In this document: positions 1-8,467 of the stretch, piece after piece
How the letters are laid out: the number at the start of each line of letters is the position of its first letter
Numbering within the stretch: the first letter of the stretch is position 1
NCBI GenBank assembly: GCA_903888395.1
Contig: CAISTO010000021.1
Coordinates: 1-17,918, forward strand
Origin: an uncultured Bacteroidota bacterium
Lineage (GTDB): Bacteria; Bacteroidota; Bacteroidia; UKL13-3
Reading direction: 5' to 3'
Length of the DNA stretch: 17,918 bases
Made by a program: the position numbers and the translations under genes
The notes under the pieces: generated by a model
Databases searched by the model: none
Seen by the model: the letters and a program-made list of their open reading frames with translations, nothing else
What the model was told of the DNA's origin: nothing

Positions 1-40
1 AAATTTATAAAATTCCCTACATTCGAATTTTTATAAAATC

Positions 41-2818
41 ATGAAAAATCGTTACAGAAATAATTTACATTTTGCTTATTGCCTATTGCTTGTTTGCTTA
101 TTGCCAATTGCCAATTTGCTAAAAGCGCAAACCAATTATGCTAAAATAGTAAATCCTTTTATTGGAACTGGCGGACACGGACATACTTTTCCTGGTGCAG
201 TAGCTCCTTTTGGAATGGTGCAAGTAAGTCCGGATACGCGCATAGATGGAAGTTGGGATGGCTGCAGTGGTTACCACGAAAGCGATTCTGTTATTTATGG
301 TTTTAGCCACACGCACTTAAGTGGAACTGGTTGCAGCGATTATGGCGATGTTATGATTATGCCCATGATGGGTGAAGCCAGTTTTGATAATAAAAAATAC
401 TCATCCAAGTATTCTCACCAAACCGAAAAAGCAAATGCTGGATTTTACAGTGTCCATTTAAACGATGATGACATTGATGTGGAACTAACTACTACCACGC
501 GTGTAGGATTTCACAATTATACATTTAACAAAGCAGGTAAAATGAATGTTATTTTAGATTTATTACACCGCGATAAATTATTAGATGGGAAAATAAAAAT
601 AATAGATAACAAAACCATTGAAGGTTATAGAAAAAGTTATGCTTGGGCTGCCGATCAACGTGTTTATTTTAGGATTGAATTTTCAAAACCTTTTACAGGA
701 AGATCATTACGTGGTGACGGAAATGCGATGTTAACAGTTGGTGCATTTGAATTTGATGTAAAAAAAGGTGAACAAGTTTTTGTAAAAGTGGCTATCAGTG
801 GGGTAGATGAAGAAGGTGCAAAAAAGAACATGCTAGCTGAACTTCCTCATTGGGATTTTAATAAAGTAAGAACCGATTGCGAAGCTTTATGGAACCAAGA
901 ACTAAATAAAATTCAAGTAAAAGGTGGCACTACCGACCAACAAATTATTTTTTATACTGCACTTTACCATTGCTTTATTCACCCAAGTATTTACAACGAT
1001 GTAGATGGAAGATACCTTGGCCGTGACATGCAAATTCACAAAACAGATGGCTTTAATTATTACACCGTTTTTAGTTTATGGGATACTTTTAGGGCTTTGC
1101 ATCCTTTGTTTAATATTGTGCAACGTGAAAGAAATTTAGATTTCATCAAAACTTTTTTGGAGCAATACAAACAAGTAGGTCGTTTGCCTATGTGGGAACT
1201 TAGCAGCAACGAAACCAATTGTATGATTGCCAACCACGGCATCAGTGTAATAGCCGATGCGTATGCAAAAGGAATAAGAAGTTTTGATGTAAATTTAGCC
1301 ATAGAAGCTAGCATTAAATCAACTCATAATTTTAACAAATTTGGTTATCCTATTTATTACAAAAAAGGATTTTTAGCAATAGAAGACGAGCATGAAAGCG
1401 TTAGTAAAAGTTTGGAAAATGCTTATAACGATTGGTGTATTGACAAATTAGGAAAATTAAGCGGAACAAAACTTAACGATACAGTTGGAAGTTTTAACGG
1501 CTCAAATTGGAAAAATTTATTCAATCCTAAAAACGGATTTATTCAACCTCGCTCCAACGGTGGCTGGCTAAAACCTTTTAATCCAAAAGAAGTAAATAAT
1601 CATTATACTGAGGCCAATGCTTGGCAATATAATTTCTTTGTGCCGCAAGATGTAAATGGCTTAATCAATGCCTATGGAGGCAATAATAATTTTGAAGCTA
1701 AATTAGATGAAATGTTTACTACATCGAGCAAAACTGATGGCCGAGAACAAGCTGATATTTCTGGATTAATAGGCCAATATGCACACGGAAACGAACCAAG
1801 TCATCACATGGCATATTTATACAATTTTATTGGTAAGCCAGAAAAAACGCAACAAAAAGTACATCAAATAATCAATGAAATGTATTCAAATCATACCAAC
1901 GGCTTATCAGGAAATGAAGACTGCGGACAAATGAGCGCTTGGTATGTGTTTAGTGCCATGGGTTTTTATCCTTTTTGTCCTGGTGAAAACAAATATGCAA
2001 GTGCCAAATCAATATTTGATGAAGTATTGATTTTGGGTAAAAAGTTTAATTATGAAGAAGCAAAAATTGATACCGAAACTTCCAATTTGAATTTAGATAT
2101 TGCTCCAATTATTGATGCTGAAAACAAAATGTTTAAAGATAGTTTATTGGTAAATATGTATTCATTAAATCCTGAAAAACCTACTGTATATTATACCATG
2201 GTTGCTGCTGATGAAAACCTATTAAAAGAAACGCCAATCAAAAAATTTACAAAGCCTTTTTATATAAAAAACTCCGTTAAAATTCATGTGCATTCAAACA
2301 ATAAAATTGAAAACTTTTTGAATGAAGCTTATTTCCATAAAATACCAAATAACTGGACTGTAAAACTGAATTGTAAATACAATAAACAATATACCGCTGG
2401 TGGCGATGCAGGCATTATTGATGGATTGTCTGGTTACAAAGATTGGCGAAAAGGTGGTTGGCAAGGTTACCAAAGTCAGGATTTTGAAGCAGTAATTGAT
2501 TTACAGGAAAAGAAAGAAATCAGTGAAATTTCGTCTAATTATTTACAAGATTCTCGCTCATGGATTTTACTCCCAAAAGAAGTGGAATATTATATATCCA
2601 ACGATGGAATAAATTTTGAAAATGTTGGTACTTGGGCAGAAAATGTAAACTGGAAAACAGAAGAAACATTTACCAAAAAAGCAGTTTATAATTTACCCAA
2701 AAAAGTAATAGCGCGTTACATAAAAGTAGTAGCCAAAAACTATGGTGCATTACCCGAAGGACATCAAGGAGTTGGTGGAGATGCCTTTATTTTTGTGGAT
2801 GAGATAGAAGTGAGGTAG
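41..2818 (+). CDS. GH92 family alpha-mannosidase, secreted, with C-terminal discoidin-like domain
   Basis: Exo-acting, calcium-dependent alpha-mannosidase that removes mannose from glycans, probably in the periplasm or at the cell surface. Residues 1-30 form a signal peptide: basic start, hydrophobic core, cleavage near LLKA/Q. The GH92 core is recognised by the NPFIGTGGHGHTFPGA block at about 38-53, HTHLSGTGCSDYGD at 90-103, the conserved GNEPSHH block at 583-589 and the GNEDCGQMSAWYVFSAMGFYP region at about 625-645. Residues near 675-780 resemble a chitobiase C-terminal-type beta domain. Residues 790-925 look like an F5/8 type C (discoidin) carbohydrate-binding domain. At 925 aa it is longer than the usual ~750 aa because of these tails. 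No SusC/SusD genes are visible, but the window begins just upstream. A TACATTCG -7-like element lies 15 bases before the start. Linkage specificity cannot be read from sequence. Confidence 0.93.
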   Translation: MKNRYRNNLHFAYCLLLVCLLPIANLLKAQTNYAKIVNPFIGTGGHGHTFPGAVAPFGMVQVSPDTRIDGSWDGCSGYHESDSVIYGFSHTHLSGTGCSDYGDVMIMPMMGEASFDNKKYSSKYSHQTEKANAGFYSVHLNDDDIDVELTTTTRVGFHNYTFNKAGKMNVILDLLHRDKLLDGKIKIIDNKTIEGYRKSYAWAADQRVYFRIEFSKPFTGRSLRGDGNAMLTVGAFEFDVKKGEQVFVKVAISGVDEEGAKKNMLAELPHWDFNKVRTDCEALWNQELNKIQVKGGTTDQQIIFYTALYHCFIHPSIYNDVDGRYLGRDMQIHKTDGFNYYTVFSLWDTFRALHPLFNIVQRERNLDFIKTFLEQYKQVGRLPMWELSSNETNCMIANHGISVIADAYAKGIRSFDVNLAIEASIKSTHNFNKFGYPIYYKKGFLAIEDEHESVSKSLENAYNDWCIDKLGKLSGTKLNDTVGSFNGSNWKNLFNPKNGFIQPRSNGGWLKPFNPKEVNNHYTEANAWQYNFFVPQDVNGLINAYGGNNNFEAKLDEMFTTSSKTDGREQADISGLIGQYAHGNEPSHHMAYLYNFIGKPEKTQQKVHQIINEMYSNHTNGLSGNEDCGQMSAWYVFSAMGFYPFCPGENKYASAKSIFDEVLILGKKFNYEEAKIDTETSNLNLDIAPIIDAENKMFKDSLLVNMYSLNPEKPTVYYTMVAADENLLKETPIKKFTKPFYIKNSVKIHVHSNNKIENFLNEAYFHKIPNNWTVKLNCKYNKQYTAGGDAGIIDGLSGYKDWRKGGWQGYQSQDFEAVIDLQEKKEISEISSNYLQDSRSWILLPKEVEYYISNDGINFENVGTWAENVNWKTEETFTKKAVYNLPKKVIARYIKVVAKNYGALPEGHQGVGGDAFIFVDEIEVR

Positions 2819-2896
2819 TCCGTAGACGATAGTTAATGGACGATGGACCATAGTCGATGGACGATAGTTGTCGGTTGATAGTTGTCAGTTGATAGT
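2813..2896. repeat. Degenerate tandem array with a 7-base period
   Basis: About twelve heptamers run in unbroken phase. Clear units include CGATAGT (2827, 2862), CGATGGA (2841, 2855), TGATAGT (2876, 2890) and the related TGTCGGT/TGTCAGT (2869, 2883). The array begins at the stop codon of the GH92 gene, whose TAG lies inside the first unit, and fills most of the space to the end of tex. A 25-base stretch (2843-2867) recurs exactly at 17734-17758. The phase was read directly from the sequence. The function is unknown. It resembles in style the heptanucleotide STRR repeats known from cyanobacteria. Confidence 0.8.
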
Positions 2897-2918
2897 TTTG
2901 CTATATGCTAGCAGCTAA

Positions 2919-5045
2919 CTAAAAACCTTTCATGGTAAGGGCAATTCGTTTTCTTACCAAATCAACTTCCAATACTTTTACTTGCACTTGTTGCTGTAAT
3001 TTTACTACTTGATTTGGGTCGGCAATAAATTTATCTGCTAATTGCGAAATGTGAACCATGCCATCTTGTTTTACGCCAATATCTACAAAACAACCAAACT
3101 TGGTAATATTGGTAACTATGCCCGGCAATATCATTCCTTGGTATAAATCTTCCGGTTTTTTTACATTAGCAAAACTGAATTGTTGAATCATTGCTCGTGG
3201 ATCGCGACCAGGTTTTGCAAGCTCTTTTAAAATATCGTTGATGGTTAATAAACCCGCTGTTTCAGTAATATAGTTTTCTGGTCTAATGGTTTTCCTGATG
3301 GCTTCATTGCTAATCAAATCATTTACAGAACAAGCATTTTTCTTTGCCATTTGCTCCACAATTACATAACTTTCGGGATGAACAGCGCTGTTATCTAACA
3401 CATTTTTTGCATTTGGAATGCGTAAAAATGCTGCACATTGTTCGAAGGCTTTATCACCCAAACGAGGAATTTTTTTCAACTGATTTCTGGAAGTAAAAGC
3501 ACCATTTTCATTCCTAAAATTAATGATATTTTGCGCTGTTTGCGCACTTAAACCCGATACATAAGTTAACAAACTTTTACTGGCAGTATTTAAATTAACC
3601 CCAACTTGATTTACACAACTTTGCACCACCACATCCAAACTTTGTTTCAATTTATTTTGATCTACATCGTGTTGGTATTGCCCCACTCCTATTGACTTTG
3701 CATCTATTTTCACCAACTCTGCCAAAGGATCAGCAAGCCTACGGCCAATAGAAACAGAACCTCTCACTGTTAAATCTTTATCGGGAAATTCTTCCCTAGC
3801 CACTTCACTTGCCGAATAAATAGATGCACCATTTTCGTTCACCATAAATATTTGCGGTTCATTTTTAAATGTAATGTTTCTAATAAATTCTTCTGTTTCG
3901 CGGCCAGCGGTTCCATTGCCTATGGCAAAAGCTTCAATATTATATTTTTCTACTAAATATATAATTTTAGCTTCCGCTTTTTGTACATCGCGCTGTGGTT
4001 CGTGAGGATGAATAATGTCGTCAACTAATAATTTTCCTTCTTCATTTAAACAAACCACTTTACAACCCGACCTAAAACCAGGATCAATAGCTAAAATTCG
4101 TTTACTACCCAATGGTGCTGAAAGCAATAATTGTTTCAAATTTTCAGCAAAAACGCTAATCGCTTCTTCATCGGCTTTGGATTTTGCTAAATTCCTAAAT
4201 TCCGTTTCCATGGATGGAGAAAGTAAACGTTTATAACTATCTTTTATAGCCAATTCTATTTGATAACTGCTATCGTTATTCCTTTTTACAAAAATATATT
4301 CAAGTCTTTGAATGGCTATTTCTTCATCGGGTTCAATGCTTAATTTTAAAAAACCTTCTTCTTCACCTCTAAATACTGCTAACAACCTGTGCGATGGACA
4401 ACGATTTAAAGGTTCATCGTATTTAAAATAATCTTGGTATTTGATTCCTTCAGTTTCTTTTCCCTTGGCTACTTTGGTGTAAACTACCGCATGTTTTTCA
4501 AACTGATTTCTAATGGTATTTCTGGCTTTTGAATCTTCATTAACCATTTCAGCTATAATATCTCTTGCACCTTGCAAAGCTTCCTCTTCGTTTGTTACTC
4601 CATTTTTCAAATAACGACTGGCTTCTATTTCAGGACTGTTATTATTTTCTTTCAATAACCAAATTGCCAAGGGCTCCAAACCTTTTTCACGGGCAATGCT
4701 TGCTTTGGTTTTACGTTTGGGTTTATAAGGTAAATATATGTCTTCTAATAAATTTAAGTCCCAACAATCTTGAATACTTTTTTCCAATAAAGGCGTCAAT
4801 TTTCCTTGCTCTTTAATGGTTTCAATAATGGAAATTTTTCGTTTTACTAAATCGGTAAATTTTAAATTTAGCAACCTAATATTTTCAATTTGAACTTCAT
4901 CAAGCGCATTGGTAAGCTCTTTTCTGTAGCGAGCAATGAAAGGAACAGTGCTGCCTTCATTCAATAATTTAACAGTAGCTATTACTTGTTTTTGTTGAAT
5001 GCCAAGCTGATTAGCAATGATGGATATAAAATCGTTTTCGTGCAT
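2919..5045 (-). CDS. tex: Tex family transcription accessory / RNA-binding protein
   Basis: Cytoplasmic nucleic-acid-binding protein of the Tex/Spt6-like family, linked to transcription and RNA metabolism. The order of domains is typical: N-terminal Tex helices (VPFIARYRKELTNALDE at about 32-48), a YqgF/RNase H-like domain beginning near ILAIDPGFRSGCK (~317), helix-hairpin-helix repeats (~490-560, around LLTYVSGLSAQTAQNI and LKKIPRLGDKAFEQCAAF), and a C-terminal S1 domain (~635-705, GIVTNITKFGCFVDIGV). I placed the start at 5045, giving 708 aa and MHENDFISIIANQ, the usual family N-terminus. A 22-residue upstream in-frame extension to 5111 would translate a palindromic repeat and is unlikely. 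The gene lies downstream of ilvE on the same strand, but a terminator separates the two, so it is probably transcribed separately. Confidence 0.95.
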   Translation of the reverse strand: MHENDFISIIANQLGIQQKQVIATVKLLNEGSTVPFIARYRKELTNALDEVQIENIRLLNLKFTDLVKRKISIIETIKEQGKLTPLLEKSIQDCWDLNLLEDIYLPYKPKRKTKASIAREKGLEPLAIWLLKENNNSPEIEASRYLKNGVTNEEEALQGARDIIAEMVNEDSKARNTIRNQFEKHAVVYTKVAKGKETEGIKYQDYFKYDEPLNRCPSHRLLAVFRGEEEGFLKLSIEPDEEIAIQRLEYIFVKRNNDSSYQIELAIKDSYKRLLSPSMETEFRNLAKSKADEEAISVFAENLKQLLLSAPLGSKRILAIDPGFRSGCKVVCLNEEGKLLVDDIIHPHEPQRDVQKAEAKIIYLVEKYNIEAFAIGNGTAGRETEEFIRNITFKNEPQIFMVNENGASIYSASEVAREEFPDKDLTVRGSVSIGRRLADPLAELVKIDAKSIGVGQYQHDVDQNKLKQSLDVVVQSCVNQVGVNLNTASKSLLTYVSGLSAQTAQNIINFRNENGAFTSRNQLKKIPRLGDKAFEQCAAFLRIPNAKNVLDNSAVHPESYVIVEQMAKKNACSVNDLISNEAIRKTIRPENYITETAGLLTINDILKELAKPGRDPRAMIQQFSFANVKKPEDLYQGMILPGIVTNITKFGCFVDIGVKQDGMVHISQLADKFIADPNQVVKLQQQVQVKVLEVDLVRKRIALTMKGF

Positions 5046-5095
5046 AAAGTGGCACAATATAGTAATTATGTTGATTGGATGATAAAATATTGAAC

Positions 5096-5120
5096 GTAGG
5101 GGCAGACCCATGTGTCTGCC
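5096..5120. repeat. REP-like palindrome upstream of tex
   Basis: GGCAGAC and GTCTGCC (5101-5107 and 5114-5120) form a perfect 7-bp stem around a six-base loop, preceded by GTAGG. The segment is much richer in G+C than its surroundings. It resembles dispersed palindromic repeats starting GTAGGGGCAGAC that I recall from cyanobacterial and Bacteroidota intergenic regions. That resemblance is from memory, not a search. It sits 51 bases upstream of the chosen tex start and may lie in its leader. Confidence 0.6.
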
Positions 5121-5155
5121 AAAATTTTAAAACAAATGGGACGTATTTCTTAAAC

Positions 5156-5191
5156 AAAAAAAGGAACTAGTTTTTACACCAATTCCTTTTC
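5156..5191 (-). terminator. Intrinsic terminator of the aminotransferase gene
   Basis: Read on the minus strand, an AAAAGGAA arm pairs with TTCCTTTT. The stem extends after a small internal mismatch by GGT/ACT around a short loop, and the 3' arm runs into a seven-T tract. It starts about 20 bases past the ilvE stop codon and separates ilvE from tex. Confidence 0.75.
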
Positions 5192-5212
5192 TATTTCCAT
5201 ATAATTTATAAC

Positions 5213-6274
5213 TTATAGTTTTACAACCCACCCAAATTTATCTTCAATTTTTGAAGTTTGAATATCGCTTAAGTTTTTATATAACCAATTTGAAACTTTT
5301 CTATTTTCGGCCGGTGGCAATTCAAAACGTTCATTTTTATAAGCTATGGTTTCAATTTTGGCTATTAATGCTGCCGTTCCAGTTCCAAAAGCGTCTGTTA
5401 ATTTTCCTTCTCTTGCTGCTTGCGCAATTTCTTCTATGCTAATATGTCTTTCTTCTACATTATAGTTAGCATCTCTTAACATTTGAATACAGCTATCACG
5501 CGTAACACCTTTTAATATATTTCCGTCTAATGCTGGAGTAATTACTGTTTCTTCATTTAACACAAAAAACAAATTGGTAGTTCCCGATTCTTCTACATAT
5601 TTATGTTCACGGCCATCAGTCCAAATGATTTGATCAAAACCTTCTTTTTTGGCTTCCATGGTTGGCAGCATACTAATTCCATAATTACCGGCAGCTTTTG
5701 CACTTCCGGCCATTCCATCAAAAGCACGGGTATATTTTTCTTCTACTTTTACTTTAATGGGTTTAGGATAGTAGCTATTTACTGGGCAACAAAAAATAAT
5801 AAAAGAATAATTCATGCTTGTTCTTACACCAATAAAATCATCGGTGGCGAACATAAATGGACGTAAATACAATGAACTTCCTTCTTTGGTTGGAATCCAG
5901 TTTTGGTCTAATTTTACCAATTCACTTAATCCACCCATGAATAATTCTTCAGGAATAGTTGGCATTCCCATTCTTTGAGCCGAAATATTAAATCTTTCAA
6001 AATTAGCCAATGGACGAAATAATTGAGGATTTCCCTGTTCATCTTTAAAAGCTTTCATACCTTCAAAAATTGATTGTCCGTAATGTAAACTTGATAAAGC
6101 GGGAGAAAAACTAATATTTCCGTAGGGTAAAATCTCTCCAGTTTGCCATTCACCATTTTCATAATCAACTCTAAACATGTGATCTGAAAATATTTTTCCG
6201 AATTCTATATTATTAAAATCACAAGTATTGATTCTAGATTGAGAGTTTTTGTTAATTTTGATGCTTATTGCCAT
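5213..6274 (-). CDS. ilvE: Branched-chain amino acid aminotransferase (PLP fold type IV)
   Basis: Reversibly transfers the amino group between glutamate and the keto acids of valine, leucine and isoleucine; the last step of their synthesis and first step of breakdown. The 353-aa length fits the BCAT2/long bacterial subgroup. Visible signatures are SFSPALSSLHYGQSIFEGMKAF near 50-75, the KAAGNYG block whose lysine (K193) should bind PLP, and the EESGTTNLFFV motif at about 230-240, followed by TGTAALIA near 300. The start lies 17 bases from the divergent psi-like gene, so its promoter must overlap that gene's first codons. A hairpin-plus-T terminator follows. No ilv or leu biosynthesis genes are adjacent. 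Confidence 0.95.
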   Translation of the reverse strand: MAISIKINKNSQSRINTCDFNNIEFGKIFSDHMFRVDYENGEWQTGEILPYGNISFSPALSSLHYGQSIFEGMKAFKDEQGNPQLFRPLANFERFNISAQRMGMPTIPEELFMGGLSELVKLDQNWIPTKEGSSLYLRPFMFATDDFIGVRTSMNYSFIIFCCPVNSYYPKPIKVKVEEKYTRAFDGMAGSAKAAGNYGISMLPTMEAKKEGFDQIIWTDGREHKYVEESGTTNLFFVLNEETVITPALDGNILKGVTRDSCIQMLRDANYNVEERHISIEEIAQAAREGKLTDAFGTGTAALIAKIETIAYKNERFELPPAENRKVSNWLYKNLSDIQTSKIEDKFGWVVKL

Positions 6275-6291
6275 CTGTAAAATTTTAAAAA

Positions 6292-6762
6292 ATGAACGCT
6301 AATTTAATAATTGAAAATTCTTTCATTGAACCATTATTCGATGAGTTTTTCGTGGTCAAAGAAAAACAAAATTCTATACAATACAAGTTCAGTGGAACCA
6401 ACCAACAACGCTTTGTTTTATTGATAGATAAAGCGCTTAATAACAATGAAATGGATTTACTGAATAATATCATTCAAGCTGGCTTAAAATTAAACGTGAA
6501 CGAAATGGCGCTTTTAAATATAAATGAGCAGGAAGCAGGTGCTTCAATAAGTGACGTTATATTAAGTTTGAAGCCGCTTAAAATGATCATTTGGGGCTGC
6601 GATGAATGGCTAACAAAAGAAGGTTGGAATATTCCTGCTCATCAGTTTGCCATTGTACGAAGTACACAAATATTAAAAGCGGAACATTTAATAAATTATG
6701 AAACTAACAAAGATTTAAAAATGCAACTTTGGAGTTTGGGTATTAAAAAAATGATTGGATAA
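6292..6762 (+). CDS. Small protein resembling DNA polymerase III psi subunit (HolD-like)
   Basis: A 156-aa soluble protein with no signal peptide. I do not recognise it with certainty. The layout recalls gammaproteobacterial HolD: a hydrophobic strand (RFVLLIDKAL, 41-50), a helix and strand (LLNNIIQAGLKLNVNEMALLNI, about 55-76), then KPLKMIIWGCDE and IVRSTQIL, and a closing helical segment NKDLKMQLWSLGIKKM. That end matches the HolD pattern of hydrophobic-P/Q-x-L, then N..(A/D)K..LW. Psi joins clamp loader to SSB in gammaproteobacteria. Here that role is an inference. The stop codon overlaps the rdgB start (TAATG), which suggests translational coupling with a nucleotide-pool sanitiser and supports a replication or DNA-related role. 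An alternative is a uracil-DNA-glycosylase-fold protein of unknown function. Confidence 0.45.
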   Translation: MNANLIIENSFIEPLFDEFFVVKEKQNSIQYKFSGTNQQRFVLLIDKALNNNEMDLLNNIIQAGLKLNVNEMALLNINEQEAGASISDVILSLKPLKMIIWGCDEWLTKEGWNIPAHQFAIVRSTQILKAEHLINYETNKDLKMQLWSLGIKKMIG

Positions 6763-7343
6763 TGGAAATAATTTTTGCAAGTCATAACGAAAATAAAGTA
6801 ACAGAAATAAGTGCGTTAATTGGAGCTGATTTTATTGTTAAATCACTCAATGCCATTGGCTATCATGATGAAATAATAGAAGATGGCGAAACGCTAGAAG
6901 CAAATGCATTGATAAAAGCAAGAACCATTTATAAAAAAACTAAAAGCAACTGTTTTGCCGATGATACCGGCTTATTGGTGGAAGCATTAAATAACGAACC
7001 GGGAGTTTATAGTGCGCGCTATGCTGGTGAACAAAAAAATGCCAACGATAACATGAATTTATTGCTTAAAAACCTTGCTGATTTTGACAATAAAAATGCA
7101 CGTTTTGTTACTGTAATTGCTTTAATAATTGACGGAAAAGAATATTTGTTTGAAGGTGAATTAATAGGAAAAATTACCGATACTAAAACTGGTAAATTTG
7201 GATTTGGTTATGACCCAATATTTATTCCAAATGGTTTTAACATTTCATTGGCTGAAATGGATTTACAAGAAAAAAATAAAATTAGTCACAGGGCAAAAGC
7301 ATTTGAAAAAATGATCTGCTTTTTAACTACTTACAAGCAATAA
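6762..7343 (+). CDS. rdgB: RdgB/HAM1 non-canonical purine NTP pyrophosphatase
   Basis: Hydrolyses ITP, dITP and XTP to the monophosphate and pyrophosphate, keeping deaminated purines out of DNA and RNA; cytoplasmic. The 193-aa length is normal. The family blocks are all present: the N-terminal (S/T)xNxxK substrate loop as SHNENKVTEI (6-15), FADDTGLLVEALNNEPGVYSARYAG (about 64-88), FGFGYDPIFIPNG (about 145-157) and the C-terminal KNKISHRAKA. The start overlaps the upstream stop by one base, so it is almost certainly cotranscribed with the psi-like gene. It is convergent with the lipoprotein gene, with only 13 bases between the stop codons. Confidence 0.95.
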   Translation: MEIIFASHNENKVTEISALIGADFIVKSLNAIGYHDEIIEDGETLEANALIKARTIYKKTKSNCFADDTGLLVEALNNEPGVYSARYAGEQKNANDNMNLLLKNLADFDNKNARFVTVIALIIDGKEYLFEGELIGKITDTKTGKFGFGYDPIFIPNGFNISLAEMDLQEKNKISHRAKAFEKMICFLTTYKQ

Positions 7344-7356
7344 AAAATCTAAAACA

Positions 7357-7710
7357 CTACTTTTTCTCTAACCTCAGTTGAGTGATATTTTTTATCACAT
7401 CGTTATAAACACTGTCGAGCAGCTGAGGTTCTTCTAAATAGTAAGTATAATTATCGTTGAATTGTTTTTCTGTTATGTTATTTTTCTTGTAAACATATTC
7501 ATAATGCCATAACATTGATTTGTTTAGGCTATCAATTAAAAATCCTTGTTGGTTAACACCCGCTTCCGCAATTTGAATGTCGGTTAAAATGTTTGCCATT
7601 TTAGTTCTATCAAAAAACGGATTTGGTTTTAAAGAATTATCCGTTTGGCAAGCAATTGTTGTAATAACTAATGCAATTAATGCATATTTGTAAATTGAAT
7701 TTATCATCAT
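7357..7710 (-). CDS. DUF4296 domain lipoprotein
   Basis: A small Bacteroidota-type lipoprotein of unknown function. Starting at the MMINSIYKYALIAL methionines it has a short basic n-region, a hydrophobic core and a cysteine (TTIACQ) that would be lipidated; threonine at -3 makes the lipobox slightly unusual. The mature part carries the DUF4296 pattern: P.F....KM..IL.DIQIAEA, then ITEKQFNDNYTYYLEEPQLLDSVYNDVIKNI. Two adjacent ATGs (7710 and 7707) are possible starts. An upstream methionine at 7782 would add 24 residues ahead of the signal peptide and overlap yggS, so I rejected it. With the 7710 start, the first two bases overlap the yggS start codon. No partner genes are seen. Confidence 0.75.
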   Translation of the reverse strand: MMINSIYKYALIALVITTIACQTDNSLKPNPFFDRTKMANILTDIQIAEAGVNQQGFLIDSLNKSMLWHYEYVYKKNNITEKQFNDNYTYYLEEPQLLDSVYNDVIKNITQLRLEKK

Positions 7711-8371
7711 GAGTATAGCTGCAAATATTGAAAAAATAAAACAACAACTAAGCCAAAATATTAAATTAATTGCGGTAAGCAAAACAAAACCGGTGGAAAC
7801 CCTTATGGAAGCTTACAATTCGGGGCAAAAAATATTTGGTGAAAATAAAGTTCAGGAGCTTGTAGGCAAGTTTGAACAAATGCCAAAAGACATTGAATGG
7901 CACATGATTGGTCATTTGCAAAGCAATAAAGTAAAATATATTATTCCTTTTGTGGCATTGATTCATTCGGTTGACAGTGAAAATATTTTACTTGAAATCA
8001 ATAAACAAGCCGCTAAAATCAATAAAATTCAACAGGTGCTTTTGCAAATTAGCATTGCCGATGAAGTAACAAAATTTGGTTTTGAAGAAGCAGAATTATT
8101 TAACCTTCTAGTAAAATATAAAAACCATGAATTTCCCAATATTGAAATAGTTGGTTTAATGGGAATGGCAACATTTACTGAAAATGAGGAGCAAATTGCA
8201 AATGAATTTGCAGGCTTAAAAAAACTATTTGACAATGTAAAAGCTACTTATTTTTCTTCACAGGAATCTTTCCATCAATTATCGATGGGAATGAGCAGTG
8301 ATTATCAAATTGCTATTGCCAATGGCAGTAATTTAATTAGAGTTGGAAGTACTATTTTTGGTGGAAGATAA
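7709..8371 (+). CDS. yggS: YggS/PROSC family pyridoxal phosphate homeostasis protein
   Basis: PLP-binding, alanine-racemase-fold TIM-barrel protein that helps control cellular PLP and amino/keto acid balance; not known as an enzyme. At 220 aa the length is usual. K25 in KLIAVSKTKP is the PLP lysine. IFGENKVQEL, WHMIGHLQSNKVKYI, IHSVDSE, GLMGMATF, LSMGMSSDYQIAIANGSNLIRVGS and the C-terminal IFGGR are all family blocks. The start overlaps or abuts the divergent lipoprotein start. A CATATTTG element (7683-7690) ends 18 bases before the start and lies inside the lipoprotein gene, with TTG about 21 bases further upstream; it is a plausible but imperfect promoter. Confidence 0.95.
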   Translation: MSIAANIEKIKQQLSQNIKLIAVSKTKPVETLMEAYNSGQKIFGENKVQELVGKFEQMPKDIEWHMIGHLQSNKVKYIIPFVALIHSVDSENILLEINKQAAKINKIQQVLLQISIADEVTKFGFEEAELFNLLVKYKNHEFPNIEIVGLMGMATFTENEEQIANEFAGLKKLFDNVKATYFSSQESFHQLSMGMSSDYQIAIANGSNLIRVGSTIFGGR

Positions 8372-8378
8372 CATTTGA

Positions 8379-8410
8379 AAATTCGAAATTCGAATAAAGA
8401 AATTCGAATT
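8379..8410. repeat. AAATTCG heptamer repeats after yggS
   Basis: AAATTCG occurs at 8379, 8386 and 8400, with AATAAAG filling the same 7-base phase at 8393. Because ATTCGAAT is its own reverse complement, 8386-8395 and 8400-8410 can pair as a hairpin just past the yggS stop. It may act as a weak terminator, but there is no strong T tract. Confidence 0.65.
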
Positions 8411-8467
8411 ATTTTGACTGAACAAATTATAATTCATAAAGTAAATTGATTAATGAATATCTGTTTT

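Noticed and set aside
2897..2918. Short inverted repeat TGCTA/TAGCA as tex terminator
   Set aside because: The stem is only about five bases with no following T tract on the minus strand.
5046..5111. N-terminal extension of tex starting MGLPLRSIF
   Set aside because: It would translate the REP-like palindrome, and family members begin at the MHENDF-type start at 5045.
7711..7782. Upstream start of the DUF4296 lipoprotein
   Set aside because: It adds a second hydrophobic stretch before a proper lipoprotein signal and lies wholly inside yggS.
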